Assembly (NCBI GenBank): GCA_936908745.1
Contig: CAKZFX010000004.1
Location: 1 to 64,000, forward strand
DNA: 64,000 bases
Direction: 5' to 3'
Origin: an uncultured Chitinophagaceae bacterium
Lineage (GTDB): Bacteria > Bacteroidota > Bacteroidia > Chitinophagales > Chitinophagaceae
The notes beneath the pieces are model-generated. The model did not search any database. It saw only the letters and a program-made list of their open reading frames with translations, and was not told the origin of the DNA. The position numbers were made by a program, and so were the translations under genes. Shown here in pieces: positions 42,448-53,000 of this stretch. Each line of letters begins with the position of its first letter. The first letter of the stretch is position 1.

Positions 42448-42511
42448 AAAAAAAATTTGCGCCTTTCCGCCTTTGCGTTTAAATCTATCCTGATTTCAAT
42501 ATCTTTAGTTC

Positions 42512-43495
42512 ATGCCTACCACCACACCCAAAACCAGGAACATTATCCAGGAAATAAAGAATTTGCTGGGTAGAAAAAAAGAAAAGGCCGGGCAAAGCCG
42601 GTATGAAATCGCCAAGAACGCTATGCGTTACCGCCGGTCGGTTTGGCATACGATACGCGGATTGATGTTTATAACACTGGGTATTCTTTCGGCCGGTTTT
42701 GGCTTAGAAGGTTTCCTGATCCCAAATGGTTTGATTGATGGCGGTGTGACAGGTATTTCTTTATTGATCAACAGGGCCACAGGTTTCCCTTTTCCTGTTT
42801 TACTCTTATTAATTAATATCCCTTTTATACTGCTGGGCTGGAAACAGATTGGTCGCAAGTTCAGTATCAAAAGTATTATTTGCATCGCCATTCTCGGTTT
42901 GGTAGTGGCAACGGTCCATTATCCTATCGTCACCAACGATAAAGTATTGATCGCGGTGTTTGGTGGTTTCTTTTTAGGCGCTGGTATCGGGTTGGTGATC
43001 CGTGGCGGTGCCGTGATCGATGGCACAGAAATCCTTGCCATCTTCCTCAGCCGTAAAAGAAGTATCAGCATCGGCGATTTTATCATGCTGTTTAATATTG
43101 TCATCTTCTCCGTAGCCGCTTATTTGCATTCGGTGGAAATGGCCCTTTATTCCATTCTTACCTATATGTCTGCTGCCAAAACAGTTGATTTTATTTTAGA
43201 AGGTATTGAAGAGTTTACCGGCGTAACGATCATGTCGCCCCGCACGGAAGAGATCGCCGATTATATTAAAAATAAAATGGGCCGTGGCCTTACCATTTAT
43301 GCAGGCAAAAGAGGTTTTGGAAAACGCGGCGAAAACCTGTCCACCAATGATATTATTTTTACCGTTGTAACCCGTTTGGAAATCAGCCGTCTTACTAATG
43401 AGGTAGAGAAAATTGATCCTAACGCATTCATTGTGATGCAAAGTATCAATGATACAAGGGGCGGCATGGTGAAAAAAAGGCCGTTAAATCATTAA
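42512..43495 (+). CDS. YitT family membrane protein
   Basis: The 327-residue protein has a basic cytoplasmic N-terminus (about 45 residues) and about six membrane helices containing GFLIPNGLIDGGVTGISLLI and GGAVIDGTEILAIFLS. A C-terminal soluble DUF2179 domain (about residues 225-320, TIMSPRTEEIADYIKNKMG to FIVMQSINDTRGG) closes it. The family resembles membrane transporters, but no substrate is established. The two glycine-rich segments resemble each other, as expected for an internal duplication. Confidence 0.88.
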   Translation: MPTTTPKTRNIIQEIKNLLGRKKEKAGQSRYEIAKNAMRYRRSVWHTIRGLMFITLGILSAGFGLEGFLIPNGLIDGGVTGISLLINRATGFPFPVLLLLINIPFILLGWKQIGRKFSIKSIICIAILGLVVATVHYPIVTNDKVLIAVFGGFFLGAGIGLVIRGGAVIDGTEILAIFLSRKRSISIGDFIMLFNIVIFSVAAYLHSVEMALYSILTYMSAAKTVDFILEGIEEFTGVTIMSPRTEEIADYIKNKMGRGLTIYAGKRGFGKRGENLSTNDIIFTVVTRLEISRLTNEVEKIDPNAFIVMQSINDTRGGMVKKRPLNH

Positions 43496-43633
43496 AAACA
43501 ACCGGCCATTCATCGAAAATAGTGTTGGCAGCTTCGAAAACTTTCGTAACTTTTCAATCCACTGCTTAATGACGCTAAGTCCCCGCCCTTTGGATAGCTG
43601 CTTATCCTGAAAAAACAATTAAAACACCTGGTC

Positions 43634-44254
43634 ATGCTAAAAAGAACTAAAGGACGTCTTTTGCTCAGCCTGCTTGTCATTACAGGTCTTGCAGGAACCA
43701 TCAATGATACCTCTTTAAGCAAACAGGAAAGAAAGTTTGCCGTTAATTATTATAAAGAAACAAAGAACGACCTGTTGGGCAGCGTCAAAGGATTGTCTGA
43801 AAAACAACTGAATTTTAAACCGGCGGCTGATCGCTGGAGTGTGAAAGAAACATTTTATCATATTACAATGGCAGAAAAAGGATTGTGGGAATTATTTGAA
43901 AGCAACATGAAAGCGCCTGCCACGCCGGAGAAAAGAGTGGACATTAAATTAACGGATGAGCAGATCATCCCCATGATCACCGACCGCAGCAAAAAAGCAA
44001 AAGCCCCTGAACAAATACAACCGGATAAATCACCGTGGAAATCGATGGATGAAGTAACCTCCGCATTCAAATCCGTAAGAAGCGATCATTTGAAATATGT
44101 AAAAACAACAACAGAAGATCTGCGCAACCATGTTATTCCTTTGTCGTTTGGTTCGCTGGATGGTTACCAATTTGTATTATTTGTGGCAGCGCATACCAGC
44201 CGGCATACGCAACAGATCAAAGAGATTAAAGCCGATCCCAATTTTCCAAAATAA
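43634..44254 (+). CDS. Secreted DinB-like metal-binding protein
   Basis: The 206-residue protein has an N-terminal hydrophobic segment (LLLSLLVITGLAG), so it is exported. A DinB/YfiT-type four-helix bundle follows: LLGSVKGLSEKQLNFKPAAD, RWSVKETFYHITMAEKGLW, and a late HTSRHTQQIKEI. The histidines in FYHITMAE and HTSRHTQQ form the usual metal site. DinB-fold proteins are often thiol-dependent transferases or stress proteins, and the substrate here is unknown. It ends at a terminator. Confidence 0.82.
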   Translation: MLKRTKGRLLLSLLVITGLAGTINDTSLSKQERKFAVNYYKETKNDLLGSVKGLSEKQLNFKPAADRWSVKETFYHITMAEKGLWELFESNMKAPATPEKRVDIKLTDEQIIPMITDRSKKAKAPEQIQPDKSPWKSMDEVTSAFKSVRSDHLKYVKTTTEDLRNHVIPLSFGSLDGYQFVLFVAAHTSRHTQQIKEIKADPNFPK

Positions 44255-44286
44255 TAGAGGCGACCTGATTCTGGGTTGAAAAACCT

Positions 44287-44319
44287 AAGCCCCATTTCCA
44301 TTAAGGATCTGGGGCTTTT
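44287..44319 (+). terminator. Intrinsic terminator after the DinB-like gene
   Basis: 8-bp stem AAGCCCCA / TGGGGCTT with a 15-nt loop and T-run, 33 nt past the stop codon. Confidence 0.75.
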
Positions 44320-44359
44320 ATAATGAAATATGTTTCGGCAGACAGGTCTCGCTGATAAA

Positions 44360-44395
44360 CGCAGATTTTCTATACATGCTCAGCGAAAATCTGCG
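44360..44395. repeat. Perfect 11-bp inverted repeat
   Basis: CGCAGATTTTC (44360-44370) and GAAAATCTGCG (44385-44395) are exact complements around a 14-nt loop. The flank CGCTGATAAACGCAGATT has the style of the other phrase-like repeats. It lies just past the stop of the leftward 807-residue gene and may act as its terminator or mRNA end. Confidence 0.6.
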
Positions 44396-44405
44396 GGAGA
44401 TAATA

Positions 44406-46829
44406 TCAAAATGCTTTCTGCTGAACTATTTTTTCAATCAGCAAAAGTTTGCCATCCGTTGTCACACCTTCGGCCACTACTTTAAAACTTTTTGTACGAT
44501 CGTTATTATAAAAACGAACAGGGATCGAGTTTTGCACCCCACTCAGGAAAATATCCGGTTGCCAATGCAAAGTGATACGGTTGTCCGCTTTCTTTTCAGG
44601 AACAGGCTGGCTGTAATCAGGCGAATAAAATTCTTTTACAACAGAGTAGCCATTATAAAAGAAAAGATCGGCTGATGAGTTGGGCGTATCCTTCATATCT
44701 TCTGCTTTTTTGGTATAAACGGCCAGTGCACCGCCCGACGCATTCCCTCCCGCACCGGCGAAATAGCTAAACACTTTTATCATGGCGATCTGGTTGCCCG
44801 GTATTACAGCAATAGCAAATGCATCGGTTTGTATTTCATCAAGGAAAAGCGTCATCGGTATCATGGCACTCATTGTTCTTGTTTGCCGGTAATACAATGT
44901 ATAATCAAGGCCGCTTTTTGCCACCTGTATGCCTGCTATTCTTCCCTGTATATATTCAAAGATGTTGCGATGAAAAATAAACTCGTTTGTATTCACAAGG
45001 TCCACCGTTTTAGTAGCCATGCCGCCAAACAAACCAGTTACATAGCGGTCTTCCAATGCCTGCAACGGTGTTTTTGTCCTGGCCCTGATCGTAATACCTT
45101 CTAATATTTTCCCTTGTTCGTTCTGGTACATGTCAAAGTCGTTATTGATCCTGTTGGCTAAGAAACCAACCGAAGGCAATTTGTAAAAGGCGGTGAAAGG
45201 TTGTAAGGGCAATGAACGTGGCAGCGAGTCCTTATCAGGATAAATGTCCATCCATTTTTTCTTTTTATCTCCTTTGTTATTGGTAGCAAAGAAACGTGTC
45301 TTGCCAAAGAAGATCATGGAGTCCATTTTAAAACGTCCTTCACTGTCAGTACTGACAAAGTTCATTGAAGGTCCTGATTTTACCAATGAATCCTGTGCAA
45401 ATAGCATCATCACAATATCACTGTTCACCAATGGCTTGTTGCGGTCGCGTACATTGATACGACCGCCCAATGTGATATAGGCCGGATCATTGTAGCGTGG
45501 CTTGTTTTTTACCATCGCTGCTAAATGATTCCATTGAAAACGTGTCCAGCCATGTGTCATCATCAGCAAATCCAATCCTTTGCCGGCCGAATCAACAGCG
45601 GTTGAAGAAGAAAAATACCAGGATGGATTGTGGATATAACCACGCAGGTCAGACGTGAGTAATAAGTTAGAGAAAATATTGTCGCTTCGTTCTCCTTCAC
45701 CATAACCAGCATCTGTAACCGATACAGAGAAACTACCTGCCACACCTTCCGGCAATGATAAGGTAAACCTGTTCTTTGCTCTTTCTGAAAAGTCAAGTGT
45801 ATCGGTCAGCAGTTGGGCCGTTTGCTGGTAATTATTGTTATTGACAAAACACAAGCGTTCTGCCAGCGGCATATGGTCTTTATTGAAAACGGTGATATGC
45901 AAAATGCCAGTGGCCAGGTCTTTTGTGTTCAGTACACCAGTAATATTGTTTTGCGAACCATCTAATTCCAACCGAAACGCAGGATGATGCTGCACTTGTC
46001 CCAGCATGTAGGCGGGTCGCATCGCAGGATCCGTTACCTGCGTATGTATTTCAAAACGCTTGGTTTGTCCTGCTGACAACACTTTTAATATAACTCCTGT
46101 TTTTGCAACGGCGGGCAGTTCATATTTTCTATCGGTATCATTATCCAGTTCTGCATACAGTTTTTCGCCGGGCAATGGTTTCAGGATAAAACTTCCCATA
46201 CCATCATGATAGCTGTTGAAATAACTGATCACTTCGCCTTGTTGATTTTTGATCGTGCCACCCAGTTGTTGGGGGTTGCCGTTCGCATCTGTTATTTTAA
46301 AAGCAACCGTATTCTCTGTTCCTTCTAAAAGATTACCACTTTCAGGAAAGAAAACAATATCCTTTTTACTGCTCATCGGCTGTGCAGCCGTTTTCGCAGC
46401 GGGCTTGCCGGCAACGTTCAGTTTTTTTAAGTACACAAACTCTTCACCATTATTCAGCATGGTGGGTGAATAAGCCCGTAAGAAGTAAATGCCTTGTTCC
46501 AATGAATCGGGCATATCTATTTGTCCCCTTGAAGTAGCATAAATAACCGGGAAAACCGATGCACGTATCAACTGTGAATTTTTATTCAGCAGTTCCACAT
46601 GCAGGTTGGTACTGATGGTATCCGGGAAGAAGTCGGAATACATATAGGCTTTGAACCAGACCGTTTCGCCGGCAAAGTAGATATCCCTGTCTGTGTGGAG
46701 ATAGGCTTTTTCAATCGGCGCTTTGGCGGCCAGCGCTTCAAGACCGGCAGCGGGTTGCTGCGCCTGTGCAGTAGCTGCCAGCAAAATAAGCAGGCCGCAC
46801 AACAGTGTTGTTTTAAAATTGTTTCTCAT
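44406..46829 (-). CDS. Secreted MG2/plug-domain protein, second of a tandem pair
   Basis: The 807-residue protein has a signal peptide (AATAQAQ) and an N-terminal macroglobulin-like MG2 domain (EKAYLHTDRDIYFAGETVWF to QGIYFLRAYSPTMLN). Further beta domains follow, including a carboxypeptidase-regulatory-like part (TLGGRINVRDRNKPL), and then a region like a TonB-receptor plug (EDRYVTGLFGG to SGGALAVYTKK) with no following barrel. It is probably a periplasmic or surface-anchored protein. The family is common in Bacteroidota but has no established function. It is a clear paralogue of the gene 17 nt upstream. Confidence 0.7.
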   Translation of the reverse strand: MRNNFKTTLLCGLLILLAATAQAQQPAAGLEALAAKAPIEKAYLHTDRDIYFAGETVWFKAYMYSDFFPDTISTNLHVELLNKNSQLIRASVFPVIYATSRGQIDMPDSLEQGIYFLRAYSPTMLNNGEEFVYLKKLNVAGKPAAKTAAQPMSSKKDIVFFPESGNLLEGTENTVAFKITDANGNPQQLGGTIKNQQGEVISYFNSYHDGMGSFILKPLPGEKLYAELDNDTDRKYELPAVAKTGVILKVLSAGQTKRFEIHTQVTDPAMRPAYMLGQVQHHPAFRLELDGSQNNITGVLNTKDLATGILHITVFNKDHMPLAERLCFVNNNNYQQTAQLLTDTLDFSERAKNRFTLSLPEGVAGSFSVSVTDAGYGEGERSDNIFSNLLLTSDLRGYIHNPSWYFSSSTAVDSAGKGLDLLMMTHGWTRFQWNHLAAMVKNKPRYNDPAYITLGGRINVRDRNKPLVNSDIVMMLFAQDSLVKSGPSMNFVSTDSEGRFKMDSMIFFGKTRFFATNNKGDKKKKWMDIYPDKDSLPRSLPLQPFTAFYKLPSVGFLANRINNDFDMYQNEQGKILEGITIRARTKTPLQALEDRYVTGLFGGMATKTVDLVNTNEFIFHRNIFEYIQGRIAGIQVAKSGLDYTLYYRQTRTMSAMIPMTLFLDEIQTDAFAIAVIPGNQIAMIKVFSYFAGAGGNASGGALAVYTKKAEDMKDTPNSSADLFFYNGYSVVKEFYSPDYSQPVPEKKADNRITLHWQPDIFLSGVQNSIPVRFYNNDRTKSFKVVAEGVTTDGKLLLIEKIVQQKAF

Positions 46830-46846
46830 GTGCTATACTTTTATTT

Positions 46847-49297
46847 TTAAAAAGCCCTGGGCTTGAAAACTTTTTCTATCGTCAGCAAACGGCCTTCCGT
46901 TGTCATTCCTTCCACCACCACTTTAAAGCTTTTGGTACGGTCATTATTGTAAAACACAAACGGCACTTTTCTCATGTTGCCATTGGTAAAAATATCGGCC
47001 AGCCAGTAAAGTGTAATACGGTTATCCGCTTTCACCGCTTCCTGTTCGGCGCTGTAATCCGGCGAATAGAATGTTTTTACAATTGAATAGCCTTTGTATT
47101 GAAAGATGTCGGCAGAAGTTTCGGAATTTCTTGTAAAGTCTTCTCCTTTCTTGGTATAAATAGCTAGTGTACCACCGGCGCCATTGCCTGCGGCGCCCAC
47201 AAAGTTGCTGAACACTTTTACCAATGCGATCTGGTCAGCCGGTATAGCGGCTATCACACTTGGATCTGTCTGCACTTCATTTAAAAACAATGTCATCGGT
47301 AGTTGCCCTTGCGTCAATGAGGTATTTTGTCGGTAAAGGATTGTATAATCAATACCATCCCGTTCGATGCGGATGCCGGGGATGCGATGTTCGATATACT
47401 CAAAAATATTTAGCTGCGTCATGGTCTCTGTCGTGTTGATAAGGTCCACGGTATGCGTGGCGTCGCCGGCAAACATTCCGCTGCTGACATAACGATCTTC
47501 CACTTGCTGCAATGGCGATTTTTTATTGGCTTTCACCGTCACCCCTTCCAGTACTTTACCTTGTTCATGCTGGTACAGGTCATATTCTGCGCTGAAGTTT
47601 CCGGCAGCCTGCTGGTTGGCATAGTAAGTAGGCAGGCGATAAAAACTATTCGCCGGTTTCAATGAAAGAGACAACGGCAACGAATCTTTGTCAGGCAGCA
47701 CATCCAGCCACTTCTCTCCTTTTTTTACCATATCGGAAATACGGAAACGGGTGGCGCCAAAGAATATCATGGAGTCAAGCCTGAATTTTCCTTGTGCATC
47801 CGTTTTTATAAAACCAACCGCCGGCCTGATCATTTTATTCTGTGAAAAAATGACCATCAGCAGGTCTTTATCCGGCAATGGTTTTTTCCGGTCACGTACA
47901 TTGATCTGTCCTGTAATGGTGATGAAGCCGGCATCTTTATAAGGCATTGGTTTTTTCGCCTGCTGGTTGATCGTGTTCCATTGAAAACGTGTCCAGCCAT
48001 GTGTCATCAATAATAAATCAAGCCCGGTGCTGGCAGAGTCAACAGGTGTAGAGGCGGCAAAATACCAACCCGGCTGATGGATATAACCTTTCAGGTCGGC
48101 GGTCAGCAATATACCCGAATGAATGTTTTCATTTCTCAATGCTTCGCCTGTAAATCCTGCATCGGTTACCGACACAGAAAAGCTTCCTGCTACATCCGGA
48201 GGCAGAGATAAGATGAATTTATTTTTTGCTTTTTCTGCAAAGTCCAATGTATCGGCCAGTAGTTCGGCGGTTTGGTTGTAATCATCATTGCTTACAAAAC
48301 AAAGCCTTTCGGCCAATGGCATATTGTCTTTGTTGAAGATCGTAATATGTAATACACCACTGGATAGTTTTTTAGTATCAATAAAACCCGACACTTTTCG
48401 TTTGTTGCCATCCACGTTGAATTTAAATGTTGGATGATGCTGCATTTGCCCAAGAATATAAGCAGGCTTCATCAGCGAGTCTTTTAGTAAGCTATGCAGT
48501 TCAAAGTTTTTGCCTCCTTTGGCATTGTGCAAACGAAGCACCACGCCGGTTGCAGAAGCCACTGGCAGGTCATATTTATTTGCGGCGTCATCGTTTTCCA
48601 ATACTACATGATAGGTTTCTCCTGCCATGGGTTTGATCGTAAAAGAACCCATGCCATTATGATAGCTGGAAAAGGAATCCACCAGTTCGCCTTTCTGATT
48701 TTTGACAGCGCCTCCAAGATCTAATGGATTGCCACCCGGGTCTGTTATTTTGAACGCAACGGTATTATCAATCCCTTGCAGCAAAGTGCCGCTTTCAGGA
48801 AAGAAACTAATATTCCTTTTATTAGTTGGGGTGGCTTCGGTTGTTTTCTTTGCTGTCTTACCCGCTACCTGTATCATTTTCAGGGGTGTCAGTTCTTCGC
48901 CATAATTCAGCATGGTGGAAGAATAAGCACGAAGAAAGTATTTACCGGAAGCCAATGTATCCGGTAATTCTACCTGGCCTGCAGACGTAGCGAATAAAAC
49001 AGGATAAACAACCGCTTTGACAATACGGGAATTATTATCCAGCAATTCAATATGCAGGCTGGTACTAATGGTATCGGGATAAAATTCAGAGTAGAGATAT
49101 GCTTTGATCCAGACTGTTTCACCGGCAAAATAAGTTTCACGGTCGGTGTGGAGATAGGTTTTTTCAATGGGTGCTTTAGCCGCCAATGCTTCCATGTCGG
49201 CTACGGGTTGCTGTGCCAGCGACGGGATTGCGATAACTGAAAGGCAAAAGAGTACGCAGAACCGGCAAGCTGTTGCCACGCTGGAGCAAAGGTTCAT
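46847..49297 (-). CDS. Secreted MG2/plug-domain protein, first of a tandem pair
   Basis: The 816-residue protein has the same plan as its neighbour: a signal peptide (IAIPSLAQ), MG2 start KTYLHTDRETYFAGETVWIK, FFPESGTLL, the LLLMTHGWTRFQWN motif, and a plug-like part EDRYVSSGMFAG to GTLAIYTKKGED, with no barrel. Long stretches are identical or nearly so to the second copy (for example the ends DRTKSFKVV and the HGWTRFQWN block), so this is a tandem duplication that has since diverged. Both genes form one operon reading leftward. A role in surface assembly or outer-membrane transport is a guess. Confidence 0.7.
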   Translation of the reverse strand: MNLCSSVATACRFCVLFCLSVIAIPSLAQQPVADMEALAAKAPIEKTYLHTDRETYFAGETVWIKAYLYSEFYPDTISTSLHIELLDNNSRIVKAVVYPVLFATSAGQVELPDTLASGKYFLRAYSSTMLNYGEELTPLKMIQVAGKTAKKTTEATPTNKRNISFFPESGTLLQGIDNTVAFKITDPGGNPLDLGGAVKNQKGELVDSFSSYHNGMGSFTIKPMAGETYHVVLENDDAANKYDLPVASATGVVLRLHNAKGGKNFELHSLLKDSLMKPAYILGQMQHHPTFKFNVDGNKRKVSGFIDTKKLSSGVLHITIFNKDNMPLAERLCFVSNDDYNQTAELLADTLDFAEKAKNKFILSLPPDVAGSFSVSVTDAGFTGEALRNENIHSGILLTADLKGYIHQPGWYFAASTPVDSASTGLDLLLMTHGWTRFQWNTINQQAKKPMPYKDAGFITITGQINVRDRKKPLPDKDLLMVIFSQNKMIRPAVGFIKTDAQGKFRLDSMIFFGATRFRISDMVKKGEKWLDVLPDKDSLPLSLSLKPANSFYRLPTYYANQQAAGNFSAEYDLYQHEQGKVLEGVTVKANKKSPLQQVEDRYVSSGMFAGDATHTVDLINTTETMTQLNIFEYIEHRIPGIRIERDGIDYTILYRQNTSLTQGQLPMTLFLNEVQTDPSVIAAIPADQIALVKVFSNFVGAAGNGAGGTLAIYTKKGEDFTRNSETSADIFQYKGYSIVKTFYSPDYSAEQEAVKADNRITLYWLADIFTNGNMRKVPFVFYNNDRTKSFKVVVEGMTTEGRLLTIEKVFKPRAF

Positions 49298-49414
49298 AAT
49301 GGTTTTTGATTTATACCTATAAAGATAGTTTAACCCGCCGTTCCGCTGCAGCCGCTTATAAGTTTACTTGTTAAAACTGTATAATAATTCTAATTTGTGT
49401 CATTAATTATTTTT

Positions 49415-49828
49415 ATGATACGTGGATTGGCTATTGCTGCTTTCTTACTGATTACACTATCCGGTTGCAAAAAGACAATCGAGCAGATACAGGAAGACCT
49501 GATCATGAAAGCAATGACAGATGGCCAATGGAAGATCACCCGGTTTACTGACAATGGAACCGATATCACTTCGAGCTTTTCCACTTACAAGTTTCAATAT
49601 TATAAAGACAAAACGGTAGATGCCATCAATGGCAGTGCCGTAGAAAAAAAAGGCAATTGGGATGGCGACGCCGCCACCATGACCACCTGGGCTAATTTTG
49701 ATGGTGTTTCCGCACCGCTCAGCCTGATCAATGGCAGCTGGAAAATTGATAACAACAGCTGGACATTTGTAGAAGCCACCCAGACCACCGGCAGTGGTAC
49801 CAGGAAAATGCGGCTCGATAAGTTGTAA
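49415..49828 (+). CDS. Small lipoprotein, lipocalin-like
   Basis: The 137-residue product has a lipobox (LLITLSGCKK, cysteine about residue 18). The mature part, with DGQWKITRFTDNGTDITSSF, YKFQYYKDKTVDAI and NGSWKIDNNSWTFV, has the strand pattern of the small lipocalin-like domains common in Bacteroidota lipoproteins. The ATG at 49415 is chosen over one 18 nt upstream, because it gives the usual short basic N-region MIRGLA. Ligand and function are unknown. Confidence 0.7.
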   Translation: MIRGLAIAAFLLITLSGCKKTIEQIQEDLIMKAMTDGQWKITRFTDNGTDITSSFSTYKFQYYKDKTVDAINGSAVEKKGNWDGDAATMTTWANFDGVSAPLSLINGSWKIDNNSWTFVEATQTTGSGTRKMRLDKL

Positions 49829-50007
49829 GTGACCTCTTTTTTAATCCTTACCCTCCCTGTTTCGTAGTCAACAATAGCCGTTTTGTTGTTTTGCGACAAT
49901 AAAACCCTATTTAATATGATTATTTTGCTATTTATTGTTGATTGACGGCTAACAGGAATAGTTTTTGTTCTCTCCGCGGTAATTACCAGTAAATCCAAAA
50001 TTTTGCG

Positions 50008-53000
50008 TTGAGAAACATTGGCCACCATACCCTCCGAAAGATATGTCTTTGCATGTCTTTATTTTTTGCCCTGTTAACTACTGCTGTTTACGGGCAGGTT
50101 CCTGTTGCAAATTTCACCTCCAATATAACCTCCGGCTGTTCACCTATCGTGGTCAACTTCCAGGACCAGTCAACCGGCAGCCCTACTGCATGGAGCTGGG
50201 ATTTTGGCAATGGCAACACTTCTTCCCTGCAAAACCCAACGGCCACTTATTTTAATCCCGGTACTTATACGGTCCGGCTCACCGCCACCAATGCAAGAGG
50301 TTCCAATACGCTTACCCGCACCAGCTATATTACGGTTCATGAACCGCCAACCGTCAGCTTCACAGGTGATGTCTTGTCGGGTTGTTATCCATTGCGTGTG
50401 CAATTTTCTGATATGTCAACACCTGGCGCCGGCAACACCAATGTGTCATGGAACTGGGATTTTGGCAACGGGCAAACTTCTTCTTTGCAAAATCCACTGG
50501 CCATTTATACCGCAACCGGCGTTTATTCTGTTACGCTGCGTGTGACGAATGATAAAGGTTGCAGCCGCACATTCAGCCGGGCAAATTATATAACGGTTAC
50601 CGATGGTGTGAATGTCAGCTTTACACATACACAAGCCACCGTGTGCAGCGCACCGGCCAATATCACATTTACCAATACATCTACCGGGCCGGGAACGCTT
50701 AGTTATCTCTGGTTATTTGGTGATGGCAATACCTCAGCAGCACCCAACCCTACGCATACCTACACCGCCAGCGGAACCTATACACCTGCATTGGTGGTGA
50801 TGAGCAGCGGCGGTTGCGTGGATACGCTTTATAGTCCGAATCCTGTTGTCGTTGGCGGCTTCACCACTTCTTTCAACGGACCTGCTGCTGTTTGTATTAA
50901 TGAAGCAGCCACATTTACCAATACATCGGTGCCGGTGCCTGTAAGCTCCATCTGGAATTTTGGTGATGGCAATACGGCAAACACGGTTAATAGCACACAT
51001 ACTTATACCACGGCCGGAACCTATACCATCTGGTTGTATAATACGTATTCGAGTTGTATTGATTCCATTTCACAAGTCATTACGGTGAACCCTCGACCCG
51101 TAGCTGATTTTACAGCGCCGGTTACTGTTCGTTGTGAGCAACCATTGACGGTTAATTTCCAGGATATCTCCACCGGCAGCGCTACAGGATGGCAATGGGA
51201 TTTTGGCGATGGCAATACATCTACTCAGCAAAACCCATCACATACTTATACAGCCAACGGAAGCTATACGGTTACCCTGATTGCTACCAATGGCTTTGGC
51301 TGCACCGATACCGTTACCAAAGTTGATTTTATACAAATAAGAAGACCGCAAATCAGCATTCCCGCATTGCCTGCAAGAGGTTGTATTCCTTATACGCTTT
51401 CACCTGTTGCTGTTATAAATTCATTGGATGGCATTATTGCCTATGAATGGGATTTTGGTGATGGCAATACATCCACGCAGCAAAATCCTACCAATACCTA
51501 TGTGGCACAAGGAACCTATACGGTGCGGCTGATCGTTACCTCTGCATCGGGTTGTCGTGATACTTTATTATTACCGGGAGCCGTCAGGGTTGGCTCCAAA
51601 CCATCGGCTGATTTTTCGGCAGCGCCTATTCCGCAATGTGCTTTTCAGCCTGTTAATTTTACTGATCTTACTACCTCCACGCCGCCGGTGGATGAATGGC
51701 TCTGGGATTTTGGCGATGGCGGCAGTTCCACACAACAAAACCCCACGCATTTATATGCTGTGCCGGGAATGTTTGATGTGATGCTGATCGCTACTAACAA
51801 TGGTTGCCCTGATACAATTGTAAGAACAAACTATGTTGAAATATTACCACCTGTGTCAAGGTTTGCTTTTGCGGCTAATTGTTCAAGACGAACAGAGTTC
51901 CAGTTTACAGATCAATCGCTTCAACCATTGACATGGGCATGGGATTTTGGTGATGGCAGCCCCATTGATAACAGTCAGAACCCTGTTCATAATTTCCCCG
52001 CACTGGGTACGTATAATGTAACGCTGACAGTGACTAACGGGGCCTGTTCGCATTCGCTGACGCAGGTTGTATATGTGGTGGACCCCAATCCTGATTTTGC
52101 GGCCGATGTAACAACCGCTTGTAAAGAGGCTACCATCAATTTTACTATTTCCAATCTCAATTTCAGCAATATCGTTGCCTATTATTGGGATTATGGTGAT
52201 GGCACTACAGCAAACACAGGATCAACCGGCATCAACCATACCTATACAACATCAGGCACATACACCGTTATGCTGGTAACCACTGATCTGAATGGTTGTC
52301 TCGATACAGCAACAAGAACAAATTATATCCGCATCAACGGACCAACGGCATTATTCACCGCAACAAATGTGGCAGGTTGCACAGGGTTAGTGACCACCTT
52401 CAACGATGCATCCACCAACGATGGCGTAAACCCGATCCGTAGCTGGCAATGGAATTTTGGTGATGGCACTATACAAACATTTACGACACCGCCGTTCACA
52501 CATGCGTACACAACACCCGGCACCTACAATGTTCAACTGATCGTAACGGATGCAGCGGGTTGCCGCGACAGTCTTACATTGCAAAGTTTGGTAACCGCCA
52601 CTGATCCTGTTCCCGGTTTCAATGCATCGAATGTTGAAACCTGCCCGGGTTCAACTATTACATTTAATAATACAACAACGGCTGTCAATTTTACCAGCAG
52701 TTGGGATTTTGGCGATGGCGGAATTTCTACGAATACATCGCCGACATATAGTTATGCCAACACAGGTGTTTACACCGTGCAGCTGGCTATCGAAGACCAG
52801 TATGGTTGCCGTGATACATTGACAAGACAATTATATATCCGCGTAGACAATCCTGTTGCCGGTTTTACTGTCAGTGATTCTGCAAGTTCATGTACGCCCC
52901 TGGAAGTACAGTTTACCAATACTTCCACGTATGCCACTTCGTATGCATGGGATTTTGGTTCGGGTGGAACTTCCACGCTTACCAATCCTGTTCATTTTTA

